From Peptoniphilus_A sp001811425 (GTDB lineage Bacteria > Bacillota > Clostridia > Tissierellales > Peptoniphilaceae), in NCBI RefSeq assembly GCF_001811425.1, contig NZ_KV804723.1, positions 1 through 7,597 on the forward strand: a DNA stretch of 7,597 nt. The letters are read 5' to 3'. The translations under genes were made by a program, and so were the position numbers. Shown here in pieces: positions 1-4,999 of the stretch (positions are counted from its first letter, which is position 1; each line of letters begins with the position of its first letter). Below the pieces are notes generated by a model. It made no database searches and had not been told where the DNA came from. It worked only from the letters and a program-made list of their open reading frames with translations.

Positions 1-20
1 TTAAAATCCTGTTTCTTCAT
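1..20 (-). CDS. Possible start of next gene (cut by left edge)
   Basis: An ATG at 20-18 opens a frame reading M K K Q D F before the window ends. It begins 8 bases after the relaxase stop codon, and the relaxase end supplies an AAAGG ribosome binding site about 12 bases upstream. The tight spacing fits an operon continuing leftward. A competing GTG at 24-22 gives a 7-codon frame that ends exactly at position 1. Too little is visible to assign a family. Confidence 0.35.
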
Positions 21-28
21 TCACATAT

Positions 29-994
29 CTACCTTTCTTTCGCTCTGCTTTTATGGTTTTTCTGCAATTCTTCCAACACTTCGGGCGGTATCTTTGAGAG
101 CAGCCGCCCCATCTGCTCGTTGGTTCTCTGCAACTCAAATATCTTCTGGTTCGCTTTCTGCACCTTTAGTTCCTGCTCATACTTTTCATCACGCATACGC
201 CCCGCATAGTCTGATTCCTGCCCGATTTGCTCCTTTAGGCTATTGATATAGGCACTCTGCTTACTGATTTCCTTTGAGAATTTCTCCACGTCTGGGAGCC
301 ATGCCGCAATCAGTTCCAGAGCCTTGTCACGCTTCTTCCCTGCATTAAAGGCGTTGATGTCGGACAGTGCAGACACAATTTCCTCATACTGTTTATCAAG
401 CCTGCCGCCCAACTTATAGAGCCATGTGGGGACATGTTTCCGCTTCGTTTCCATTGAGGACTGACCTCTTTCAAGCTGATTCCACCGTGAGGACATCCGC
501 TCATGGTAGGCGGTCTGCCATTCGGACAGGCTCTTTTGATTGCCTAAAATTGTTTTGGCAGACAGCTTATTGTCTGGTGTAATCGGCACAAAACAGAGGT
601 GCATATGCGGCGTTCTCTCGTCCATGTGGACGACTGCGGAGAGGATATTTTTCTCCCCGACACGCTCTGAAATGAAATCCAGAGCCATCGTAAAATACGC
701 TTTCTGTTCTTTGGGCGGCAGGCTGTTCATAAATTCTGGCGAAGCCGTGATAAGCGTTTCCACCATCATCACGCTATCTTTCCTCGTCCTGCACCCTGCT
801 TCGGCTACCATGCGGTTAATCTCTTTCTTGTAGGTGTACCTCGGCGGATTCACAAGATGGTAGTTATCTTTCGAGCGTTCCATATCTATATCTGGATTGC
901 TTTTATAGGCTTCTTTTTTACGCTCGTTGTGGCGTTCGCAAGCCGCAACGCCGCCCGCTTTGCGTTTCTGGAAACGCAGGATTGCATAGGGCAT
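29..994 (-). CDS. MobV-family (Mob/Pre) relaxase, short form
   Basis: This protein should cut one strand at oriT, stay bound to the DNA end and pilot it into a recipient through another element's conjugation machinery. The metal-binding motif HMDERTPHMH lies at residues 123-132, with H123, H130 and H132 the expected ligands. Near the N-terminus is the HNxR motif at 22-25. H22 matches the catalytic histidine known for MobM of pMV158. The region from about 235 to the end is rich in Glu, Lys and Gln and probably forms coiled coil. At 321 residues it is shorter than MobM (about 490), lacking much of the C-terminal part. The ATG has an AAAGGAAG site 10 bases upstream. It is the last complete gene leftward, directly downstream of the matching oriT. 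The family call is firm. Confidence 0.93.
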   Translation of the reverse strand: MPYAILRFQKRKAGGVAACERHNERKKEAYKSNPDIDMERSKDNYHLVNPPRYTYKKEINRMVAEAGCRTRKDSVMMVETLITASPEFMNSLPPKEQKAYFTMALDFISERVGEKNILSAVVHMDERTPHMHLCFVPITPDNKLSAKTILGNQKSLSEWQTAYHERMSSRWNQLERGQSSMETKRKHVPTWLYKLGGRLDKQYEEIVSALSDINAFNAGKKRDKALELIAAWLPDVEKFSKEISKQSAYINSLKEQIGQESDYAGRMRDEKYEQELKVQKANQKIFELQRTNEQMGRLLSKIPPEVLEELQKNHKSRAKER

Positions 995-1035
995 AATTCA
1001 TCATCTTCCTTTCTTCGGCGGGTAAACTGCCCTTT

Positions 1036-1104
1036 GGGTGACAGCGGTGACGGCGGTGACAGCAGTTTTGGGATACCCCCTACCGACTGCCTCAACTGTC
1101 ACCC
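1036..1104. repeat. Iteron unit A
   Basis: Three tandem 9-bp copies of GGTGACRGC (starting at 1037) are followed by a spacer with TTTTGGGATACCCCC and closed by CTGTCACCC at 1096-1104. That closing block is the exact reverse complement of the opening GGGTGACAG, so the unit can form a cruciform or hairpin. It lies just upstream of the relaxase start and points opposite to units C and D. Iterated 9-mers with flanking inverted arms are typical of initiator-protein binding sites. Confidence 0.8.
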
Positions 1105-1114
1105 TTATTCCCTG

Positions 1115-1181
1115 CATGACGGTCATGTCGATGATGACGGTGTTTTTGGAATACCCCCTCGCAAGAGCCGTCACCGTCATG
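1115..1181. repeat. Iteron unit B (degenerate)
   Basis: This unit has the same architecture and orientation as unit A. Diverged 9-mers (CATGACGGT, CATGTCGAT, GATGACGGT) are followed by TTTTTGGAATACCCCC and end in ACCGTCATG, which is the perfect reverse complement of the opening CATGACGGT. The arms have changed together, so complementarity is kept although the sequence differs from A. This suggests that the fold, not only the sequence, is under selection. Confidence 0.7.
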
Positions 1182-1192
1182 CTGCCATTCTT

Positions 1193-1265
1193 TTATCCGA
1201 AGCGTGGAGCGTAGGATAAGCAGGGCGTAAGACCTGCCATAAGGGAGTCCAGAGGGAACGTCTGG
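1193..1265. other. Three small hairpins leading into oriT
   Basis: Three consecutive short inverted repeats lie between iteron unit B and oriT. They are TTATCC/GGATAA (1193-1198, 1214-1219), GCAGG/CCTGC (1220-1224, 1233-1237) and CCAGA/TCTGG (1249-1253, 1261-1265). No ORF or clear promoter is visible here. They may be accessory protein sites of the transfer origin or the untranslated leader of the relaxase transcript. Confidence 0.45.
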
Positions 1266-1302
1266 CACACGACTTTGCAGGGCAAAGTGTAGTGTGTTAC
1301 AC
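1266..1302 (+). other. oriT: oriT of the MobV / pMV158 type
   Basis: CACAC at 1266 is followed by the perfect stem ACTTTGC-AGG-GCAAAGT (1272-1288), then GTGTAGTGTGTTACAC (1287-1302), a second hairpin with GTGTA/TACAC arms and loop GTGTGT. From memory, the pMV158 origin is nicked by MobM at TAGTGTG|TTA in the loop of such a hairpin. The same heptamer and following TTA are present here, predicting a nick on the plus strand between 1296 and 1297. The site lies about 270 bases upstream of a MobV relaxase gene, the usual position for this family. The exact nick is inferred. Confidence 0.85.
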
Positions 1303-1413
1303 CCTGTAAACGCAGTCGGAAAAATCGGAAGGATTTTTCTGACCGCAGGGGTGGTTTTACACGCCGAAAAGGGCGGGTAAATCCTACGCCTGCACTTTGC
1401 GTTTACGGGGTGT
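1299..1413. repeat. Long inverted repeat beside oriT
   Basis: ACACCCTGTAAACGCA at 1299-1314 is complementary to TGCGTTTACGGGGTGT at 1398-1413 with one mismatch. The flanking GCAAAGTG (1282-1289) also has a reverse complement, CACTTTGC, at 1393-1400. The left arm begins inside the oriT hairpin, so folding of this arm and the nicking hairpin would compete. The loop encloses two further hairpins, at 1315-1343 and 1358-1381. Confidence 0.6.
1315..1343. other. Strong hairpin next to oriT
   Basis: GTCGGAAAAATC pairs with GATTTTTCTGAC across the 5-base loop GGAAG: 12 pairs including one G-T. A second smaller stem follows at 1358-1381 (TTAC/GTAA and CGCC/GGCG). There is no T-run directly after the stem on either strand, so it is not a clear terminator. 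Its position inside the inverted repeat beside oriT makes a single-strand origin or primer signal for lagging-strand synthesis one option. That role is inference. Confidence 0.5.
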
Positions 1414-1422
1414 TCTCCCGCA

Positions 1423-1480
1423 GGGATGACAGCGGCAGGGTATCCTAAAATCACTGTCACCGCCGTCACCGCTGTCACCC
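1423..1480. repeat. Iteron unit C
   Basis: Read on the minus strand, this unit has three 9-mers (GGTGACAGC, GGTGACGGC, GGTGACAGT), then TTTTAGGATACCC and the closing arm CTGTCATCCC. It is the closest copy of unit A but in the opposite direction, so A/B and C/D face each other across oriT. It lies between the helicase stop codon and oriT. Confidence 0.8.
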
Positions 1481-1510
1481 GCAGGGCAGAGTCGCCAGCT
1501 TTACACGGCT

Positions 1511-2542
1511 TTAAGCGTCAATGACAGTAACAGGGGGTATCCCAATATCGCTGTCACCACCGTCACCGCTGTCACCCGCCCGCTTTGCAAGCGAAATCTG
1601 CCTGCCGTGTTTTTTGCGGCTGTACTGATAAACGATATGGTTCTCATTTAAAAATGTGGTGCGGTATTCATTGAGCCATTTCGTAATCACCGTGGGTATG
1701 GTTTCCGTTTCCCTCATAGCGGCTAACAGCTCCGTTGCCGTGCCTGCCCATTCTTCCTTATCCCTCATAAAATCCACCAACCGAAAAAGGACGTCTGGTA
1801 TCGTTTCTTTCGCAAGCTGCTCCTGCGTTTTTCTCTCCACAAGTTCCCAACTGCAATCACGGAAACGCAGCGTGTATTCCTGATAGGGCGTGTCCCTGCC
1901 CGTCACATACAGCTTGGCGGTGTCGGATGCCCGTTTCTCCTTTTCCAGAACAAAGGTAGCGTCCGCACTCCCCGTTAAGCCTGTCGTCCCAGACACCTTG
2001 TTGAACACATCGCTGTCATTCTGCTTTCGGATGTGGTGTACGACAATGATCGCCAATGAATGCCTGTCGGCAAAGTCTTTGATTAGTGAGATGTCCCCAT
2101 AGTCGCTTGCGTAGGCATTGTCTTTTGAAGCTGTACGGACTTTCTGCAAAGTGTCAATGACAATAAGCCTGCTGTTTGGGTAATCTTTCAGATAATCTTC
2201 AAGCTGCACGATAAGACCGTCTGACAGCTTGCAGCTTGCCACGGCAAAGTGAAGCCGCCTGCTCGCTTCGTTCGTCAATCGGAACAGCCTGTCCTGTATA
2301 CGGCAGAACGTGTCCTCAAGGCAGAGGTAAAGCACGTCGCCCTCCATTGTCGGCATATCCCACAAGGGAAGTCCCTGCGACACGCATAAACATAGCTTCA
2401 GCATGAGCCAGCTCTTTCCTATCTTCTGTGAGCCGCAGAACAGCGACAAGCCTGTGGGGATAAGGCTGTCCACCACAAAGGACGGCTTCTCAAGCGGTTC
2501 ATAAAGGAGCGTTTCGGCGTTGACTGTCTGTAACTTCTGCAT
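1511..2542 (-). CDS. RepA-like hexameric helicase / AAA_25 ATPase
   Basis: A RecA-fold ATPase of 343 residues, resembling the RepA replicative helicases of mobilizable plasmids (RSF1010 type) and the AAA_25 proteins of Firmicutes mobile elements. It would unwind DNA at the element's origin. Walker A is GSQKIGKS at residues 37-44, an acidic LCLED segment lies at 73-77, Walker B is LIVID at 126-130, and the VVHHIRK and GTTGLTGSADATFVL motifs follow at 167-173 and 185-199. The C-terminal part (about 245-320) has no motif I can name. The ATG is preceded by AAAGGAGG at 6-base spacing. The last 21 or so residues, with GDSGDGGDS, are encoded by iteron unit D, so the origin runs into the gene. A small ORF overlaps its 5' end. 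Confidence 0.88.
   Translation of the reverse strand: MQKLQTVNAETLLYEPLEKPSFVVDSLIPTGLSLFCGSQKIGKSWLMLKLCLCVSQGLPLWDMPTMEGDVLYLCLEDTFCRIQDRLFRLTNEASRRLHFAVASCKLSDGLIVQLEDYLKDYPNSRLIVIDTLQKVRTASKDNAYASDYGDISLIKDFADRHSLAIIVVHHIRKQNDSDVFNKVSGTTGLTGSADATFVLEKEKRASDTAKLYVTGRDTPYQEYTLRFRDCSWELVERKTQEQLAKETIPDVLFRLVDFMRDKEEWAGTATELLAAMRETETIPTVITKWLNEYRTTFLNENHIVYQYSRKKHGRQISLAKRAGDSGDGGDSDIGIPPVTVIDA
1522..1577. repeat. Iteron unit D (inside helicase gene)
   Basis: On the minus strand, GGTGACAGC, GGTGACGGT and GGTGACAGC are followed by ATATTGGGATACCCCC and a weaker closing arm with CTGTCA. The orientation matches unit C. The whole unit lies in the last codons of the helicase gene, and the 9-bp period reads in frame as repeated Gly-Asp-Ser / Gly-Asp-Gly triplets. 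Confidence 0.78.
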
Positions 2543-2585
2543 GGCTTTCCTCCTTTCGGGCGGTGTTTTTGTTTTCGTTGCACAT
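2499..2585 (-). CDS. Small leader ORF overlapping helicase start (28 aa)
   Basis: ATG at 2585 has a strong AAGGAGG ribosome binding site and opens a 28-codon frame that ends at TGA inside the helicase gene, in another frame. The helicase site AAAGGAGG lies within this ORF, so ribosomes translating it would pass over and open the helicase start. The peptide (MCNENKNTARKEE...) is hydrophilic with no motif I recognise. It may be a translational-coupling leader rather than a functional protein. The ribosome binding site is its best support. Confidence 0.4.
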   Translation of the reverse strand: MCNENKNTARKEESHAEVTDSQRRNAPL

Positions 2586-2694
2586 AGGCGTTGACCTCCT
2601 TAAAAATAGATTTACTCCCACGAAGAAAAAGTGAGAGTATGTAATGCCGCCAATCCCACACAAATAAAAAACAGATTTCTTTTTCGGGCGGTGT
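2554..2694. repeat. Direct 13-bp repeats and hairpin before helicase
   Basis: TTTCGGGCGGTGT occurs at 2554-2566, just upstream of the helicase ribosome binding site, and again at 2682-2694, just after the stop codon of the upstream sigma-like gene. Between them is a hairpin, ACTCCCAC/GTGAGAGT (2614-2621, 2631-2638), with an A-rich loop as seen on the plus strand. Its minus-strand transcript lies about 15 bases before the small ORF's ribosome binding site. The repeats could be a regulator's binding sites or the relic of a duplication. Confidence 0.45.
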
Positions 2695-2697
2695 CGG

Positions 2698-3171
2698 TCA
2701 CGGTTGGAGATACTTCCTCATTTCCGCCTTTACTTTCTCCTTTGCAATCGCAACAGATTTCTGTATTGCCGAAGCGGTGCAATGCTCCATAGCGGCGATT
2801 TGGTAAAAATTGAACTCATACTCGTAGTAGAGCAGGAAACGCCGCCTTTGTATCTCTGGCAGTCCGTCAACCGCCTTACAGAGCAGTTCTGCCCGTTCTG
2901 CCTCAATCATTTGTTCCTCTATGCTCTTAGGCAGCTTCAACGCCCGCCTGTTCAGCGTTTCGTCCCATACTTCCGAAAACTCCCTGTGCCGCTCGTCCCA
3001 TTGGAGGAGATTCCTGTTCCTGCGTTCCATCTGCCGAAACTCCATAAAGAACTGTTCCGACACTTCCAACTCGTGGGATTTGCCCTGCCCGTCCTTAAAG
3101 CTGATAAAATACCTTGTGCCGCTTTCCGTGGATTCCTCCCGAAGCGTGTACGCCTTAACTCTGTATGCCAT
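2698..3171 (-). CDS. Sigma-70 region 4-like regulator (third of three)
   Basis: A 157-residue protein of the short sigma-like family common in Firmicutes mobile elements. The C-terminal third (about 103-152) has the layout of sigma region 4: LPEIQRRRFLLYYEYEFNFYQIAAMEH followed by a second helix CTASAIQKSVAIAKEKV, a helix-turn-helix that would contact a -35 element. No full region 2 is seen, so it may be an activator or accessory factor instead of a complete sigma. I chose the ATG at 3171 over one 48 bases upstream because AGGAGG sits 8 bases before it, and the upstream extension would be encoded by a terminator hairpin. It precedes the helicase by 155 bases. Confidence 0.72.
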   Translation of the reverse strand: MAYRVKAYTLREESTESGTRYFISFKDGQGKSHELEVSEQFFMEFRQMERRNRNLLQWDERHREFSEVWDETLNRRALKLPKSIEEQMIEAERAELLCKAVDGLPEIQRRRFLLYYEYEFNFYQIAAMEHCTASAIQKSVAIAKEKVKAEMRKYLQP

Positions 3172-3187
3172 CCCGCTTGCCTCCTGC

Positions 3188-3219
3188 AAAAAATAAGTGA
3201 GGGGATTTCCATCCCTCAC
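3188..3219 (-). terminator. Terminator between second and third sigma-like genes
   Basis: On the minus strand GTGAGGG and CCCTCAC form a 7-bp stem with an 8-9 base loop, followed by TTATTTTTT. The T-run ends directly against the ribosome binding site of the third sigma-like gene, so this could act as an attenuator. A second stem, AGCCCGC/GCAGGCT (3225-3231, 3238-3244), lies just upstream, close to the stop codon of the preceding gene. Confidence 0.65.
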
Positions 3220-3247
3220 CCAGTAGCCCGCAGGACGGCAGGCTGTT

Positions 3248-3679
3248 TTAGACGCTATAAAATTTTCGTAGCTTCTTCCGCAGATGGTCTAACCTCGCAT
3301 AGATGGCACCAGTCGTCAAATGCACGAGCGGGGCAATCTCCTTTGTGGAATACCCCTGCATTTTCAGCAGGACGATTTTCAAGGTACGCCCGTCCACCGC
3401 GACTAATACTTGATAGAGATTTTCGCTCTCAATCTCGTCCAGTAACTCCGCAACCGTACCCACTTCCGTCTGCCGCTCCCTGTCTGCCATGTCCTCAAGG
3501 TATTCCGCAATGTCATTCGTCCATCGGTAAAACCGCCTGTTGGAATTGAAGTCTGCCCTGTCCGCAATGCGTATCTGCTCAATGGTCGCTTCATCAACGC
3601 CGCACTCACGCAGCAGCTTTTCCTCCGCTTCTTTCCAGATACGCCATTTCCTGTCCTCCCGTCCGTGGTTATATGCCAT
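3248..3679 (-). CDS. Sigma-like helix-turn-helix protein (second of three)
   Basis: A 143-residue, highly charged protein. Its C-terminus (about 97-140) reads RTLKIVLLKMQGYSTKEIAPLVHLTTGAIYARLDHLRKKLRKF, a sigma region 4 / LuxR-like helix-turn-helix in which GYSTKEIA is the first helix and TTGAIYARLDHLRKKL the recognition helix. The N-terminal 75 residues (MAYNHGREDRKWRIWKEAEEK...) match no domain I can name. The start at 3679 has GGAGG 9 bases upstream. A longer frame starting 54 bases earlier has no such site. It probably regulates transcription of the element, but its target is unknown. Confidence 0.72.
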   Translation of the reverse strand: MAYNHGREDRKWRIWKEAEEKLLRECGVDEATIEQIRIADRADFNSNRRFYRWTNDIAEYLEDMADRERQTEVGTVAELLDEIESENLYQVLVAVDGRTLKIVLLKMQGYSTKEIAPLVHLTTGAIYARLDHLRKKLRKFYSV

Positions 3680-3719
3680 GCTTCTTTTCCTCCAATCAGA
3701 ATTGATTGAGAGGGCAGAG

Positions 3720-3758
3720 AAAAACCCCCTCATTTTCCCAAAGGAAAAAACAAGGGGG
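3720..3758 (-). terminator. Terminator after first sigma-like gene
   Basis: CCCCC (3725-3729) pairs with GGGGG (3754-3758), with an inner TTTTCC/GGAAAA stem (3733-3738, 3743-3748). On the minus strand the stem is followed by TTTTT at 3724-3720, so it ends minus-strand transcripts. It sits between the first and second sigma-like genes, which are therefore likely to be only partly co-transcribed. Confidence 0.75.
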
Positions 3759-3774
3759 CTGAACGCCTTAAATT

Positions 3775-4284
3775 TTAATTTTCTATTATCTTTCTTAGTT
3801 TTCTTAGGATTCTGGCTTTGCGTTTGTTCACAACGCTCTGGGTTATGCCGAACCTCGCCCCGACTTCACGCTCAGAAAGTCCGTCAAAAAAGATTGCCTG
3901 TATCAATTCCTGTTCACTATCCGACAGCAAAGGCAGGGCGGCTTTCAGCCTGTCCACCATAACCGCATTGACAACGGTTTCCGCAATGTCTGCCGCTTCA
4001 TCAGCGATAAAGTCTAAAGGCTTCCCCTCGCTGTCCGTAAATCCATCCAGAGAAAGCAGGCTGTTCTTCGTATCTAATTTTTTCAGATAACGCCACCGTT
4101 CCTTATCTCGGTAGAAGTCCGTGTATTGCTCCCTCACGACTTCAAGCAGACAGCCTTGAATGGGGATAAACAGCTTGTCCATATAGGTCTGGTCGGATTC
4201 CCTGCGGCGGCAGAAATCCGTATAGGACAGTTCCACATATCTGCCGCTTTCCTTGATATATACCTTTCTCGGTGCGTATTTCAC
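3775..4284 (-). CDS. Sigma-70 family-like protein (first of three)
   Basis: A 169-residue protein related to the small sigma factors of Tn916/Tn1549-type elements. The C-terminus (about 112-166) is a clear sigma region 4: LKAALPLLSDSEQELIQAIF, then GLSEREVGARFGITQSVVNKRKARILRKLRKI, where LSEREVGARFGI and QSVVNKRKARIL form the helix-turn-helix. Residues 1-75 carry a Tyr/Arg-rich segment in place of a standard region 2. The start is GTG at 4284, with GGGAGG 8 bases upstream. That site abuts a strong hairpin which shares its first two G residues, so translation may be controlled. It heads the regulator and helicase block. Confidence 0.8.
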   Translation of the reverse strand: MKYAPRKVYIKESGRYVELSYTDFCRRRESDQTYMDKLFIPIQGCLLEVVREQYTDFYRDKERWRYLKKLDTKNSLLSLDGFTDSEGKPLDFIADEAADIAETVVNAVMVDRLKAALPLLSDSEQELIQAIFFDGLSEREVGARFGITQSVVNKRKARILRKLRKIIEN

Positions 4285-4296
4285 TGTAAGTACCTC

Positions 4297-4332
4297 CCAT
4301 CTGAATTTTTGAAATGTTCAAAATCCAGATGG
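4297..4332 (-). promoter_or_regulatory. Hairpin touching the RBS of the first sigma-like gene
   Basis: CCATCTG (4297-4303) is the perfect reverse complement of CAGATGG (4326-4332), extended inward by TTTTTGAA against TTCAAAA around a 3-base loop, with one bulge. In the minus-strand RNA the 3' arm includes the first two G residues of the GGGAGG ribosome binding site (4298-4293). There is no T-run, so translational control fits better than termination. A smaller stem, AGGTG/CACCT, lies at 4335-4352. No convincing promoter was found between here and 4400; a TTGTTG/TATTAG pair is only weak. Confidence 0.6.
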
Positions 4333-4400
4333 AGAGGTGGCGAACGACACCTAACACCACTAATAGCCCTATGGCACTTTCCAACAAAAATCGACAAAAG

Positions 4401-4432
4401 AAAAACCGCAAAGGCTCTATGACCTTTACGGT
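4401..4432 (-). terminator. Terminator upstream of the sigma-like genes
   Basis: On the minus strand ACCGTAAAGG and CCTTTGCGGT form a 10-bp stem with one G-T pair and an 8-base loop, followed directly by TTTTTCTTTT. It stops transcription arriving from the tet(O) side, or attenuates a transcript that starts between 4433 and 4722. Confidence 0.72.
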
Positions 4433-4477
4433 TATGGGAAATATTAATTCTGTTGTATGGAGATTGTACTTCTACAT

Positions 4478-4606
4478 TCAAGGCAGGAAGTGCCGTTGCA
4501 TAGGCAGAAATTTTTTTAACTGGTTTCCTGCCGTTCTCTGATATGCTATGTATTGATAAATTTTGCTTCGTATGAGCAGATAGATAACTGCCCGAAAAAA
4601 GGACAT
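4478..4606 (-). CDS. Doubtful small ORF (42 aa) with strong RBS
   Basis: ATG at 4606 follows GGAGGG at 8-base spacing and opens 42 codons (MSFFRAVIYLLIRSKIYQYI...) to TGA at 4480. The N-terminal half is hydrophobic and basic. The last part is basic. I do not recognise it. The GGAGGG is also the 3' arm of the hairpin at 4615-4644, so the site would be hidden in the RNA fold. It could be a leader peptide or chance. It is the only minus-strand frame in 4433-4722 with a real ribosome binding site. Confidence 0.25.
   Translation of the reverse strand: MSFFRAVIYLLIRSKIYQYIAYQRTAGNQLKKFLPMQRHFLP
4482..4532. repeat. 8-bp inverted repeat in noncoding stretch
   Basis: GGCAGGAA at 4482-4489 and TTCCTGCC at 4525-4532 are perfect reverse complements with 35 bases between them. 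The loop contains a T7 run. The role is unknown. The stretch 4285-4774 otherwise holds only the structures listed and no confident gene. Confidence 0.35.
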
Positions 4607-4644
4607 AAAAAAATCCCTCCAAATTTAAAAACAAATTCAGAGGG
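4607..4644 (-). terminator. Hairpin with T-run: terminator or RBS-hiding switch
   Basis: CCCTC (4615-4619) pairs with GAGGG (4640-4644), with an inner AAATT/AATTT stem. On the minus strand the stem is followed by A and seven T, the form of an intrinsic terminator. The same GAGGG arm is the ribosome binding site of the 42-codon ORF. It lies 78 bases beyond the main terminator after the KTR gene, so it may be a backup terminator. Confidence 0.6.
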
Positions 4645-4722
4645 TAATTTAGGGTATAACAAAATAACCCACCCGAATATCGTTTTTTTTATTTGGTGAG
4701 TTTGTTCTTTCAAATACGAAAC

Positions 4723-4769
4723 AAAAAGAGCCGATGATTCGTGAATTGTTCCACAATTTCATCGGCTCT
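4723..4769 (-). terminator. Terminator of the tet(O)-KTR unit
   Basis: AGAGCCGATGA (4727-4737) and TCATCGGCTCT (4759-4769) form a perfect 11-bp stem, extended by an inner AATTGT/ACAATT stem. On the minus strand it ends in a T-run (4727-4723). It begins 5 bases after the stop codon of the cysteine-rich gene and should end the tet(O) transcript. Confidence 0.88.
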
Positions 4770-4774
4770 GCGTC

Positions 4775-4948
4775 TTAAGCGTCTGGCTCTTTGATGACAG
4801 TTATCTTCAAGTTGTCAACTTTAATCAATCTTTCTTGTCTGCATTTTGGACAATAAAGGGGATAATTCTCCAAAACAGTGTCCTTCCTAATTTTATTACG
4901 GGTTTTGTTCCCACAAACAGGACACAATATCCATTCGCATTTCATCAT
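4775..4948 (-). CDS. Cysteine-rich KTR-type small protein
   Basis: A 57-residue protein with two CxxC knuckles, C9-P-V-C12 and C33-P-K-C36, separated by the K-T-R motif at 15-17. This is the pattern of the 'cysteine-rich KTR' family (Pfam Cys_rich_KTR, named from memory). It is a small zinc-ribbon-like protein found repeatedly on Firmicutes mobile elements and close to tetracycline resistance genes. Its biochemical role is not known. Two consecutive ATG codons (4948, 4945) could start it. The AAAGGA site is about 13 bases upstream, so the second ATG is even farther. An 8-codon frame (4977-4951) ends just before the start. It lies 51 bases after tet(O), without a terminator between, and is likely co-transcribed with it. 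Confidence 0.8.
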   Translation of the reverse strand: MMKCEWILCPVCGNKTRNKIRKDTVLENYPLYCPKCRQERLIKVDNLKITVIKEPDA

Positions 4949-4999
4949 AATTAGTCTCTAATCCTTTCAAATCTCATTTTATATGACTTTTGCAAGCTG

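Noticed and set aside
886..1095. 69-codon minus-strand ORF
   Set aside because: It overlaps the relaxase start and iteron A in another frame and has no support of its own.
1092..1478. 128-codon minus-strand ORF across oriT
   Set aside because: It is made of iteron C, the hairpins and oriT read as codons, and no family or ribosome binding site supports it.
1036..1577. CRISPR array or simple satellite
   Set aside because: The units are of unequal length, inverted in two groups, share sequence throughout and have no unique spacers.
2704..3549. 281-codon ORF on the plus strand
   Set aside because: It lies opposite two sigma-like genes with clear HTH ends and good ribosome binding sites. Its own composition is typical of an antisense shadow, and it has no recognisable domain.
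4281..4634. 117-codon minus-strand ORF
   Set aside because: It runs through the terminator at 4401-4432 and the RBS hairpin, and has no ribosome binding site. It looks like a chance open frame in an intergenic stretch.
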